Shown in pieces: positions 1 through 11,294 of a stretch of 64,000 bases of DNA. Numbering within the stretch: the stretch's first letter is position 1; each line of letters opens with the position of its first letter. Location of the stretch: assembly GCA_019059635.1 (NCBI GenBank), contig JAGVRJ010000004.1:1612001-1676000 (forward strand), given 5' to 3'. The notes below the pieces were generated by a model. That model did not search any database. It was not told the DNA's origin and was given only the letters and a program-made list of their open reading frames with translations. The position numbers and the translations under genes are program-made. The DNA is from Proales similis. Its lineage: Eukaryota > Rotifera > Eurotatoria > Ploima > Proalidae.

Positions 1-1
1 G

Positions 2-736
2 CTGATTCACACAAGAGACAAATGTATCACATTTCCAAACCGGATGGCCATTAATAACGTGGACGTAGACTTTCGCGTGAAAATAGATGTGTATGCCATG
101 GAAATCAGCCGAAAGCCGAGCTCCAGTGTCAAACAATCCCATCATCACAACAAGTTCTTCTCGCCATTCAAGCTGCACTCGTTTCATTCGCATGATGCCA
201 ATGCGAACCAACATACTAGTGGCAAGACAAATGGTTTCATCCATTTGGACACCATCGAAATTACCAAGCGGGACATATTATCTAACAAATTTAAATTAAA
301 CATAAGCTCATCGAGTATTCCTTTGGTGGGAATGTTGTTTGCAAGTGTCCGTTGCATGCCAGCCAAGTCAATTGAGCTAAAAGGATTCATGACCATCTTC
401 GAGCATGTAAATGGAGTGGGTTCGTGGGACAGAAGATGGTGTCTTCTTAACAATTATACCATTTCATTTTGGCGCTATCCAGAAGACGAGTACCGAGATG
501 CGGCCCTTGGAGTAATAAACCTGACGCGCTGTCTCAACGAGAAGGTAGCCGTGCTCCCTAGAGATCTGTGCGCCCGTAAACATACAATTGAGCTCAGTTG
601 CGATGAAACTGCTGGTCTCAAACGCTATCGCCTTAGTGCAGACAGCAAAGAACAGCTTAATGACTGGATAACAAACATCAATTACGCCTTAGCTAACCTA
701 CGCTTATGGAATCCAAAGCCGCCAAGCTCTGCTTAA
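2..736 (+). CDS. ANLN: anillin, C-terminal part (5' truncated)
   Basis: The reading frame is open from base 2, so the ATG at 44 is probably internal and the gene continues upstream of the window. The first ~110 residues resemble the end of the anillin homology domain, which binds RhoA. They are followed by a PH domain starting at the block KGFMTIFEHVNGVGSWDRRW, with the typical continuation of a Trp-rich core, a Cys-Ala-Arg stretch and a C-terminal helix ending in LRLW. In animals anillin scaffolds the cytokinetic ring and links actin, myosin, septins and RhoA; the PH domain contacts membrane phosphoinositides and septins. The stop is followed by AT-rich 3' UTR-like sequence with AATAAA at about 836. 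The family call is confident; the start is outside the window. Confidence 0.9.
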   Translation: MIHTRDKCITFPNRMAINNVDVDFRVKIDVYAMEISRKPSSSVKQSHHHNKFFSPFKLHSFHSHDANANQHTSGKTNGFIHLDTIEITKRDILSNKFKLNISSSSIPLVGMLFASVRCMPAKSIELKGFMTIFEHVNGVGSWDRRWCLLNNYTISFWRYPEDEYRDAALGVINLTRCLNEKVAVLPRDLCARKHTIELSCDETAGLKRYRLSADSKEQLNDWITNINYALANLRLWNPKPPSSA

Positions 737-3012
737 TTTATAAGCCTTCAATTATTAAGGCCATGGTTGTTTCAAAAATTGTAAATAGATAGCATAGCTT
801 ATCGGTTGATCTCAGCTAGAATTCTAATAATAATCAATAAATTCATTGAAGCCTTCAACCCTGCAATTCATTTTATTCTTGAGTTTATTAATTTGTTTTC
901 TCTTCTGATTATTGTCAATTTCTGTCAGGGTCTTGGCGCAGGCATAATTTGCTGAAATCGATAATTCCAGCATACAACAAAAATCATATAAACTGTACTT
1001 CAACTAAAAGTCATTTTTAATGGTGCAGGTCCAAAATACCTCAACTGATGACGAATCAAGTTAAATGTGTATGAAAGAAAAGCGATTCAATGCCCGGCTA
1101 AATCTTGAATTCATTCGTCTCTTCATTCACGGCCAAGCACGTGTTGCGTTGGCTTTGCGTATCAGAGCTATTCTAATTATAAACACGCTTCAAGAATAAG
1201 AAATATAGGAAAAGAGGCAAAAAATAAAAGCAAAGAATAACAAAATTAAAAAATGGGGAAGGATAAGCGTGGGCTGGCTTAAGTGTCGGATATCTTAGGC
1301 TCTTAGCAAAAAGACTAGAAAATTTTGAATTTAGCCCTCAATTGAACTAAAATATTTCTCGCTTTGGTCAGGTACTTATGCGTTGGGATACCAAATGGTC
1401 CTTTTAAACTATTTATTTCTATTTGACCATAAATCATTCTCTGAATCAATTCAGATCGGTTCAGTTTCAAGATCGGTTTATATTGGTTACACAAACCAAT
1501 TTCATTTGATCTTTTGTTTTTAGATAGGTATATTAAGAGAGCGGAAAGGTGAACAGCCAACCAAATGAGTAGCTTGTCAGCGGGTCCTTCAAGTAAGTAA
1601 ACGCGTAATCGAGACTTTGGTTGTTTAAAGCGTTGCTTTATGGTCTTTGCATGACTCTCCTAAAAGTTTAAAGTGTAAGAATGGCGTGATTTAATCATAA
1701 CTTATTTATATGCGTACCAACTGCATCGATTCTCAAAAGCCTAAAGCTATTTAATAGCGCCACGTCTCGAGCAGATCGAACGAATTTCAAGAAACAAACT
1801 GTTACATCCAGGTGTTGGAAAGGCACCACTCCCAGGGGAAAAACTCCTCAACCGACCATTTCCTAGACTGCCATTTGACTGTAGTCTATATTTAACCCTG
1901 CATAACCAGCTCTTATTTGCAGCTTTGCCAATCGATCTCTATCTAGAATATTAGAAGCTTTCTCTTCTTGGCTTGACATCATCACTCTTTTTAACATTCA
2001 ATCGATTTTATGCATCCTTGGCGAAGACAAAAAAGTGAATAACGCCTGAAATGGCACTACAACAAATACCTCTTCATGCGTCTAAAATTGGCTGGGATTG
2101 AAGCATAGTTTCAAGCCTTTTAATGTTTGCCTTTACTTCGGAGTATCTGAATTCTTATGGAGCCTTGAATTGAGCAGAAAGGTTTGACTGGGCTAATTTT
2201 AGCTCGCGTCTTAAGAATTATACATTCGTGACATGCAAATTATGTTCAATAGAATTCCCTGCCTGCAAGCCTAGTTCCATTTCCTACCACATAATTTTTT
2301 CTTTTTATAAATCGACTTTCATTTATGAGATTGTGTGTTGCGAGTGAACGCTTTCACCAAAATTTTCAGGCATTCGATATCAGTCAATAACCAGCATTTC
2401 CCATCGCCATTTTGGGGTTTTGGCTCAAACAGTGCCATCTTCCCAAAAAATTGTTTGCCTTCAGTCTCTTTGAGCCTGAAAATTTTTCTTGAGATATTTA
2501 TTGAAGATTACTCATTTTATTCTATGTCTGCATTCAACTAGCACGCATGATGCATTTTGGTATTCTAGACGTGGATTGCGCAAGTTCACGTCGCATCCAG
2601 TCTTTCATTCCTCACGAGCCCGCCAACGTGCATGCATAAGTTGAAGGGATGGAGCAACTGCATTGAGCTAAATATAGAACTAATTTGAGCCAGCCTCATT
2701 GGAGTCTTTACTAGTGAAATGATATGCCAGTTGAAAAGGCGTCGGACCTTGATAAAAATAGTTAGTGTGTTAGAGCGCACGCGATTTGGAATTCAGATTG
2801 GCAAACTGCTCTGAACGAAGTGTTCTATTCTCACTTTCCTTTTGATTTTTCCTGGTTTTCTCATTCTAAATAAGAATCACGCAATTTCTTAAACTATAAA
2901 CGTGATTTGTTCCCAAATCTTAGCCAGACGTCTCGTGCTAAATCGAAAACATTATTTTATCAAGTTCATTTTTCAAGATAGTCGAAAGCAACATAAAGTG
3001 CTGACACAAGGA
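737..3012. other. intergenic region without a recognisable gene
   Basis: About 2.3 kb between the anillin stop and the HDAC-like gene. Only short open frames without recognisable motifs occur. The last few hundred bases should hold the promoter and 5' UTR of the HDAC-like gene. I see no RNA gene or repeat family here. Confidence 0.5.
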
Positions 3013-4872
3013 ATGAGCCTTGAGAACAAGATCAGAGAGCTTCATCACAGCAAGTCAACTCAGTTGCCCATTCAGCAAGGAAAGACTTCAACCAACTCAA
3101 TTAAACAATCAAACAATCAAAACCAACCCACAGTAATTATTTTTGAATTCTAATTTAAGTGCTTAAGCGTGTAACTTTGCTCGTAGGATGCTAAATTTAG
3201 CGATTTTTTTCAGATGAAACCGGACGAAATTGAAATGTGTAAATTGGTTCTTGATGCTTATCGGCATAAGAATGCAGCAAACAACTCGACTGAGATTGGC
3301 AATTCAAGCTCATCATCAGATATGGCCTCGCAATTTAGCTATGAAGCATTTCCGACAAATTTGAGCCAGAATCCGGCCGCCGAATTATTCAACGCCTTCT
3401 TGCGCCAGAATTCTTATTTCTACCAGCTAGAGCAGCTATTTAATAATCTTAAAAACTCAAATGGGAACCATATGGTTGGTAAACCAGAAATTGAGCAGCC
3501 CATTCCTATGGTCTCTGAGTTTAAAGAGAACGTAAAAAGTGTGCCAAAAGAAGAGTTGGTCGCTAAGACTAATACAAATCACCCGAGCGCTCGACCAAAA
3601 CCGACGATATATCCGATCATTACAAAAGCGATTTCTTCTCATTCCCTATCTTCATCATCGTCGCCCTCATTGCAGCCTCCTTCGCTCCCTGAGTCCAATC
3701 CTCCTTCTCCGCCAGTTGAAGAACTGAAAAAAACCGAAAACCTAAAGAATTTATACTTCCGAGGGTCAGCTAGCAATAAAAAGACCTCAACCAGCTTATC
3801 AAATGTCGCGTCAAGCGAGGTAAAAATGAAGCTGAAGGAATTTATCCTTCGTCGCCACCAGTTGAATGAGACAAATAACGGGTTGAGTAGACAAAAAAGT
3901 AAATGTTCCCAGATTCGGAATGTTCGCCAAATAAAACCCAAAATAGTTGACAGTGAAACAATGAAGCGCAGTTCACCCGATGAATCTGATGAACAAATGG
4001 ACAACCTTATGTTACGAACAAGCTCTGAGCCTAATCTTAAAAAGCTGAAATGCTGCATTAAGGATGGCATCTGTGAGAATCAAAGGATGTTGAGCCATCT
4101 TCCTCATCGACCAAAACCTTTGCACATGCTATCTGAGAACAAATCGAGAAGTTGCTTAAATGAAAGTACTCACTCTTATTCAAGTCTACAATTTTCTCAA
4201 AACCCAGTCAAAACCAATCTTTCTCCTGGTTACTACGATTGCGAGCATCTGCAACAAGAGCATACAAAAGCTGCTCTAGCCCAATTGCTTTGGACTGGCT
4301 CTCTCAGCACCCTCGAAGTTCTAAATAGTCAGCTTTATGGCAGTCAAATATTTTACTCCTTCTTAAATCATTATCTAAATGAGCTAACAAATAAGACCTC
4401 ATTTTCTTCTCCGAATATTCCAAATGGTTACATCAATCAATCAACAGCCATGCACGCGACAAATTTACCTAAGTTTGGCCATATGGCCCATGTTGAAGAA
4501 GAAACTGACACCATGCTTGAAAAGGAGATCAGGGATGCTGGAGACATATTTCCAAAAGACTATCCCTTTTCTTCGCAGGTGAATAGTGGCTTTCCTGTTT
4601 CATCATCCCACAAGAATCTTAAATCATCAGCTGATGCAAGTTTGCGGAATTCAAGCTCCAGTCTCACTCAGATTCAATTAATACCACCTGAAGCAAACCA
4701 TAATTTTACCAGTACCGAAGGCCAAAATGATTCAACCGGCACAAATTCTTTTTTTTCTGACCCTAATCTATTGAGGCGATTAAGAATTCATTCTAGCGAG
4801 CTATTAAATTCCCAAACAAGCATTTCCCAACTCGACTCGAACAATTTTAGTAGATCTGTCAATAGTCAATAA
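3013..4872 (+). CDS. class IIa histone deacetylase-like co-repressor lacking the catalytic domain (MITR-like)
   Basis: Predicted exons 3013..3132 and 3214..4872 give 592 residues. Two HDAC4/5/9 hallmarks are visible. Around residue 243 there is a MEF2-binding helix (VKMKLKEFILRRHQ). Around residue 308 there is a 14-3-3/CaMK phospho-site (LRTSSEPNLKKLK). In class IIa HDACs the first recruits the repressor to MEF2 and the second controls nuclear export. The remainder is Ser/Asn-rich and low complexity. No zinc-binding deacetylase domain follows: the frame ends at 4872 and the next genes lie on the minus strand. The layout is like the vertebrate HDAC9 splice form MITR, which is of similar length as I recall. 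Unspliced alternatives starting at the ATG at 3214 are possible. Catalytic exons outside this region cannot be excluded but would have to skip several genes. Confidence 0.7.
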
Positions 4873-5192
4873 AGATTAACCAGTGTTATTGTGATCGACG
4901 AAATCTATTATAATTTTTATTATTATAAGCTATACCATTGTTGAAGTCTGTTTTTGAAGGCTACGGCTACATAAGCAGTAAACCAATTGGACTTGCAAAT
5001 AAAAGAGTAGCCCTTATTTTAGGACGAGGCTGTGACATTCAATAGCTTACGGAATTTTCCGAAGCTTGCTTTGAACGACTTATGAGTCAACAAGTTTTTA
5101 AAACAAGGAAAACCGCCTATCAGTTACTTTGATTAAGCATTAAATTCTATCATCATTTATATTATTTTTCATATAAATAGTGAAAATAAAAT

Positions 5193-5715
5193 CTAAGAAC
5201 ACCTAAAACGCTTAATTGGAATTATAGTAATTTGAATAAGAAATTCTCCTCTTAAAACTTGAGAGGAATTTACGAATACAAGTGATTGAGTTTCGCTAAG
5301 TCGATGAGGATCTAGTGTTTCCCTTTCAAAATAAACAGTATAAGTGACTCTTACATGAGGCGAGATTTTAATCATTTTACTTACAATTAGGCAGTTATAG
5401 TCAATACTTTTTTTAACTGGATAATAGCTACTGTGTTCATTTTCAAATTTTACCAAGCTGTTCTTCGCGAACATATAGTTCGGCCTTGAATTTTTTCTGA
5501 GTATAAGTTTATCATCGATAATAAATTAAAACCTACAGATGAGGCTTTATTGATCGACGCATGGATTTGTAATCTGGATCCTTAGAAAGAGGCTCGTACA
5601 TTTTTTTAAAGTCCTCGAACTTTCGGGCTCTAACTCTGGTTAGTATCATGTCGTCATATATTTCGGCAGGCAGATGACCTGGTACGAATTTGGGCTTTTC
5701 TACTTTCGCTTCCAT
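5193..5715 (-). CDS. small protein, possibly with an ASH/MSP-like beta domain
   Basis: Exons 5537..5715 and 5484..5193 joined by a 52-nt GT-AG intron give 156 residues in one frame. The start is an ATG at 5715 preceded by a pyrimidine-rich stretch. The N-terminus is charged (KFVPGHLPAEIYDDM). The second half has alternating hydrophobic strands ending ISPHVRVTYTVYFE...SLVF...EFLIQITIIP, which resembles the last strands of ASH/MSP-type immunoglobulin-like domains of ciliary and centrosomal proteins. That resemblance is weak pattern matching. I do not recognise the family. Further 3' exons cannot be excluded. Confidence 0.45.
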
Positions 5716-6092
5716 TTTAAGTCTCTAAATACAATAAATTTGTTGAAGTATAGGTTTATTTCATTATAAACGGATCGCAGATTTCCTGATGCAGACCCAG
5801 ATTCAGCATAGCAACTGGTGCAGAATTCGGCTGCATTTTGAGCTAATAAACGGAGAGCAACATTTATTTCAATGACATGTCTGCCACAAAATTATTTCAG
5901 GACCAATTTATGCTTTTTCGACAGCACGCTTTTTAGATTTAATATTTGCGGGGCGTGCGGTAACGACTCGAAAGCATCGTTTGCTTTATTTCAGTAACCA
6001 TGCGATTTGACTCTAAATTATCAAAATCAAACCAGGCATTTGATTCGAAATGGGCTCAAGATTTTTTAAGATGAATAGAGAGTAGAGTTTAT

Positions 6093-6991
6093 TCAGAATC
6101 TCCGGTGATCCATTTCCCTCAGACTCAGATTAAAATTAAATTGTCTGTCGTCGTATTTGGAATCAACGCGACTCTGAAATTCTCGCATTCGCTTGAACTG
6201 TGTTCTTTTGAGTTAAGAAGCAATCAACTATAGAAAAAAGAGAGATAATAATAGTCAACTTACAAATCCGCTTTAAGAGATCGTAGCAAGTTTCGATAAC
6301 TTGAGCTCAATTGCAAATTTTGAAGGGAGATATTGATCGTAGAAAAATCATCTTGAATTTTAACATTCTGATCGGCTTCGTTAAAATGTAATGAATGAGA
6401 GGGTTTTCTCATAACTAATGAACTTTTTCGGCTTTTAGAACGACCTTTTCTGTTTGTGCTCTTGCAAGTTTTAGCAGAAGTGTTGTAATCGCTTGACTCT
6501 ACAAGGTGTTTTAAAAATTTTCCTTCATTCGATGCAGAGTCGATTTCCGATGTTTTATCTGATTTTTTCTGAAATTTCCTCGTGTTGCTTACAGTTGAAC
6601 CATCAGATTTCATGTCACTCTTTTCTACAGAGTTATTTGCATCTTTTTCTTTGCGCTTGAATGAACTTTTTGTCCTTGATCGACTCGACCGTTTTGTATT
6701 TGGCTCTGGAAGTTGCATGAGTCGTTCGCGTTTTTTATCATTTATATAACAAAAAAAACTATCCCATTCTTTTTTGTTTATTTTTTTACTTTTCCTATTA
6801 GGTAGCTTGTCTTTGTTTTTTAGCTGCTGAATAGTTGAACCGTTTTGTAATTGAAATGCCGGATCGGAATTCCCCAAGATTTTGGTATGATTTGTACTTT
6901 CCTCGAGTTGGTTTACTTTATTCTCTGCTTCTTCAAAATCACTTTCATAGTTTGGCGATTTATCTGAACTTTCAACCGGTCTTGGGTCCAT
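6093..6991 (-). CDS. basic, Ser/Lys-rich hypothetical protein
   Basis: Exons 6991..6264 and 6204..6093, joined across a 59-nt intron, give 279 residues. The chosen start is the first ATG (MDPRPVESSD). The frame is open further upstream without an ATG, so an upstream exon is possible. The middle is low complexity and rich in Lys, Ser and Asn, with clusters such as KRSSRSRTKSSFKRKEK that could act as nuclear localisation signals. The C-terminus (SYRNLLRSLKADL then TQFKRMREFQSRVDSKYDDR) looks helical and less biased, so it is the likely conserved part. No family recognised. Confidence 0.45.
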
Positions 6992-7267
6992 ATTAACGCT
7001 CAAAGATTTTAATGCGAATAACAGCACCAATGCATATGGCAAGTTGACGCATAATTTTTGATTTGCCAACCTTATTTACAAATATTATTTGAGTTCGTTT
7101 CTTAGCAACGAAATCAAATGGTTTAGCAAATATTTTAAAGAAAAGAATCATTTGTGATGCTCTCAGCAAAATTAATCAGCATCCATTCGAAAAAAGCAAA
7201 AGGCATAAATTTTATTTTTTACAATATATCATTGTTTTATGTTGCTAAAGCTTTGTTTTATGCATCC

Positions 7268-8906
7268 TCAATCTGAACTTTTCCACACAATTTGAAGACG
7301 GTTGCTTTGGGAAGTCCACCTTATAAGCCAAATAGTATCGAAATAAAAGAATTATCACGAAAAAAATCTTACGGAACGGTTTTTGCTTTCCTGGTTCCAA
7401 TAACAATAAAATCAGCATCGTTTAGCCGTCCATTTATTCTTATTTTTACCTTAAATGAAAATAAGATAACACCAAAAAATGTCAATTTTAGCATCTTATT
7501 CACCTTTGCTGCTGTGTTTTCGATAGAGCTCTCGGTCTCATTTATTTCAAGGTTTAGAGGACGACCGATAGTGTTAATTGCCCTCGAATCGTTGAGCAGG
7601 TTTTTGATTAATACTGATTTTAAATCAATTTCTTCGAAGAATTCTTGATATCTGTTTTTTGTCTGAGTGGATGCAAGTAAATTTTCGACATAGCTCTGAG
7701 CTACTTCATTATTTGACATAACACATTCGTCAGTAATCTCGTACATCAAACCGACCAAGTAAAGTTCAAAACTAATAATCAGAGCTTTTAAGTTTCAATA
7801 TACAATTGTAAAAAAATAGTCTTACTCTTCAGGATTAGCAGAATTAGTTTTTATTTTTCCGGCTTCGATAAGCATATCTGCGCTCTTACGCTTACCTTCC
7901 AATTGCAGTCTGGCCTTAGGAAGGATTGAGTTCATTTTTCACGATATATGCTTTTATTTGAGTTTTACGTTTACGACATCTCGGTGTTGAAAAGCATCAT
8001 GAGAAAGCAAACGCAATGGAACTCCCAAGTAATTTAATTTTTGCTGATCTCTTGATAGAACCTCAATAGCCTTGAGTATAAAGGGCTGCTTGAAACGACA
8101 TTCAGCAAGGTAATCGCTTGATTCTTTCTCTTCATTAATAATCTGTAAAACAAATGCGCGAGGAAAAATAAATACTTTCAAAAGATGCAGAATCGGCTAA
8201 GGTTTTGTAGTCAGCTGATGAGCATTTCTTATTGATTGTATCAAGACTTAAATTTTCGTAAAGTTTGTGCCAGGCATTGCTTCCTGCTTTATTGAACTTG
8301 ATGTTTATAGCATTTATATACCATCTAGGTAATGAAATTCTTTAATCTTGAAATTCTAGAATAAATTCGAAACCTACTGATCAGCATTGTTGCGATTAAC
8401 ATTCACCATTACATTTGCAAAAACTTCATCTTCATCATTTTTGCGGCCTTTTTTAACATCCATATTAAACTATGAAAAATCAATAAACTTAACTGGCCTA
8501 TTTAGGGTCTTTTCATTGTTAAGAAGGCATAATTACATTAAAACTGCTGGCTGAAACATCAAAAGTTTCAAAAATGTCTCCCGTTATGACAGAAGTGATA
8601 TCTAAAACATTTTTTTTAAACCAGCACCTTTTTTGCAGAGAAATTTCTTAGAGTACCAGGTCCGAAATTTTTCTGAATCGTTCGGTTAGCCAGGGTTAAA
8701 ATGGTGGATTTAGTCTGTAGTTGCTTAACTATCTCGATTTGCTCAATATGGAAAACATCCTATATTTATGAACTTAAAATATTTGACAAAGAATTTTCAA
8801 TCCTTTGAAATACTTGATGAAACTTCAGGAAAAGAGCTCCGGCAGCTCCTAATCCCAGTAATATTTTCCCAGCGGTTAATAACTTTCTTTTTTCTTTGAA
8901 ATGCAT
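7268..8906 (-). CDS. membrane protein with three tandem COA1-like domains
   Basis: Ten exons read by eye: 8906..8814, 8759..8657, 8601..8537, 8469..8378, 8324..8176, 8129..7975, 7914..7826, 7771..7504, 7449..7373, 7319..7268. They sum to 1143 nt (380 residues) and all introns are GT-AG of about 45-75 nt. The N-terminus has one hydrophobic segment (LLTAGKILLGLGAAGALFL) after a basic start. After it, three units share a pattern: a helix, 'LG/IG-x-PL', a loop, then strands around 'A-(K/R)-(V/L)-x-(I/L)-x-G' and a short C-terminal strand. Units 2 and 3 are clear (NYLGVPLRLL and NTIGRPLNLE); unit 1 is weaker. This is the fold pattern of COA1/Tim21-like mitochondrial inner-membrane proteins, which assist cytochrome oxidase assembly or protein import. 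Mitochondrial location is inferred from the basic N-terminus and membrane anchor. Confidence 0.6.
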
Positions 8907-9164
8907 AATTCACAGCAGATGAAATAGACTTGACATAAACCAATATTTGATGCAGAATGTTCTACACAGCTGACTATTATAAATATCAAGACAAAGCGAT
9001 TGCGCTACAACTAAAGGGCGCTTATCGAAACTAAATATATCTTCCATTCAATGCATGAAGCCAGCATATTCTATTGTTCTTATCATCCAGCAAGTAGATG
9101 TGCATGCCTGTGAAAATTATTCAACTAATGACTAACTTTCTTGCTTAAAATTAGATCAAACAAA

Positions 9165-9900
9165 ATGAGTCTTTTCCAAAAAATCTTTGGCGGAAGAAAA
9201 GGTGACAGCGTTCCGACTCCTCGGGAGGCAATAGATAAGCTACTTGAAATCGAAGAGCTTATGCGTAAAAGGCAAGAAGTTTTGGAAGAAAAAATTCTGG
9301 TTGAAACAAAAACAGCACAACTGAACGCAAGCAAAAATAAAAGATGTAAGATATCGTTTGAAGTTCTTTAAAAATCGGTTTCAGTATCTTAACATTTTTC
9401 AAGTGGCCATTCAGGCACTCAAACGCAAAAAACGATTTGAAGCCCAGCTAAATCAAATTGATGGCACCTTAACGACAATCGAATACCAGAGAGAAGCGTT
9501 GGAAAATGCTACTACAAATACCGAAGTTCTTAAGACCATGGGAATGGCAGCAAAGGCTTTTAAATCTGCGCATCTTGAACTTGACATTGACAAAGTACAA
9601 GATTTAAAGGATGATATTGCTGAACAACAGGAACTTGCTCAGGAAATATCAGATGTTATATCAAGACCAGTCGGAATGGACGCCCAGTTTGATGATGACG
9701 ATTTGATGAGAGAACTAGAAGAACTTGAGCAAGAAACTCTTGATGAACAAATGCTCCATATACCAAGTGCTGGGACAGAATCACTTCCCAGCGTACCAAC
9801 TGCAGAAGTTAATTATTCAATTGGGGACAAGCCAGTATCTGCAAACGGCAAATCAGCTGAGGAAAAAGAATTGAATGACCTTCTCAACTGGGCTTCATAA
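9165..9900 (+). CDS. CHMP4: charged multivesicular body protein 4 (ESCRT-III, Snf7 family)
   Basis: Exons 9165..9345 and 9404..9900 give 225 residues, the usual CHMP4 length. The ATG at 9165 opens with MSLFQKIFGG, the amphipathic membrane-inserting start typical of Snf7/Shrub. The core contains ALKRKKRFE and QIDGTLTTIEYQREALENA, diagnostic of CHMP4. An acidic tail follows, and the C-terminus (KELNDLLNWAS) is the helix that binds ALIX/Bro1 in known orthologues. CHMP4 polymerises into the main ESCRT-III filament for multivesicular body formation, abscission and membrane repair. A functional partnership with the anillin gene in cytokinesis is known for the families; their proximity here is probably incidental. 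Confidence 0.95.
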
Positions 9901-10057
9901 ATTTGAGTAATTAATACTTTCTAGATCGAAAAGTTTATCCCCGCGCTCGTGTTTCTTCAAATACTGAATTTAACACAACCTATCGGTCAATTACCTTCGG
10001 GCTGATTTATTTTATATTTTACTTTTTTCTGCGGATACATTTAATAAAAATCTTTCT

Positions 10058-10877
10058 CTAGTCAATAGAATCAAGTTGGGATAAAAAATTATCTACACGT
10101 CGATAAAGTTTGCTCAATTTAATCTGCTCATCTAAACTTCTGTTGGCGAGAATCTTCTTTTGAAACCTTTTTCCAGGTTTTCAATTAAGAATGCACGTGT
10201 CATAAAATTAAAACACTTGGTTTTACCTTCTGTTTTGATCGGTCAAAAAAGCTGGAATAACCAACGGCTGCTTCACACCATTTTTGACTAAGCCGTTCGG
10301 GTTCAATCGGTAAACATGGTAGTCTTGAGATCGAGTTAATAAAGTTACACTGAGATTGTTTTCTAAGTCGATTCGATCTCTAACAGCATCCTAAGCAAGT
10401 AACATAATTTAAAAAGTCTGAACCTAGCAGATACCCAACGATTACCAATAAAAATTCTTGAGACGAATTCGGACTATTTTGAAGCTTCTGCACCTCTAGC
10501 AGGCGATTCCGAGCACTCAAGGGAAAGTTGTAACGCTTTAGAAGCTCTTTTTCGATATCTTGATGAAGTTTCTGGTAAATCGCGGTTCTTTCCCAATCAT
10601 GTTTTCGATTGTTAGAGTTGGCCGATTGCAGTTCATTAAGGATCTCTTTTATATAGTTTAATTGCTCTTTAAGTTCCGTCTCCATTTTGAATACTTTAAA
10701 AGAGTCCAATTTGACCATATTTAACTCAAGTTTTCTCATTCGTTTATCGTATTGGCCAGTTTTTTCCTTAATTTGATTATCATAGAAGCTGCGTTGCAGT
10801 TCCCATTCCTTTTCCAAAACAGAGTTTCGGCATCGACCAATTGATTCATTTTTAGTATACTTAGAAAACCCGCTCAT
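10058..10877 (-). CDS. coiled-coil protein of unknown function
   Basis: Exons 10877..10446, 10379..10227 and 10156..10058 are each a multiple of three and together encode 227 residues ending in FLSQLDSID. The first two thirds are charged and helical with heptad-like spacing (KEWELQRSFYDNQIKEKTG, then METELKEQLNYIKEILNELQ), so a coiled coil is likely. The last third is a compact non-coiled segment with LPCLPIEPERLSQKWCEAAV. The frame continues upstream of the ATG to a possible acceptor, so a further 5' exon may exist. No family assigned. Confidence 0.5.
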
Positions 10878-11294
10878 CCGATTAATCAAATCTGAAATTA
10901 TATCAAACTCTGTATATTTTCATATGCTTGATTTGGTCTTAATAACGCATCAAGTAGGATCGTTAATTATTAAGAGCGCTTATCTAAACACCTCAAATCT
11001 ATTTTTGTTTCATTCTGAAAATATGACTCGAGGAATTTCCAAATTGAACCACCGCACACTTACTACGTTAAATTCAAAACGCTCAGGGAAATAAGGGGAA
11101 ATAAAAAAAACAATTAAGTTCTCATGGGCATTGTCTCGTGCTTTTACTGAGACTAGGGTAAATATAGAGGAGAAAAGCATTGAAGTGACAGGAAGTTCTT
11201 TCGGATAACAGGTTTATTTAACGGGTTTTGCTAACTTCCGGCTGTTTGAACCTAAAAATAAAAAGAAAATTGTCGATTGTGTCTCAAAAATGGC

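Noticed and set aside
1315-1560. 81-residue minus-strand frame in the first intergenic region
   Set aside because: No recognisable motif, no splice partners and no promoter signal; likely chance.
6260-7069. Signal-peptide-like start (LCVNLPYALVLLFALKSLS) on the minus-strand basic protein
   Set aside because: That segment is upstream of the first ATG and begins at a TTG. It is more likely 5' UTR or intron than a real signal peptide.
8130-8175. Apparent frame break between units 1 and 2 of the COA1-like gene when the first AG is used as acceptor
   Set aside because: Using the AG 13 nt further (46-nt intron) restores the frame, and the whole model then sums to 381 codons, so it is one gene rather than two.
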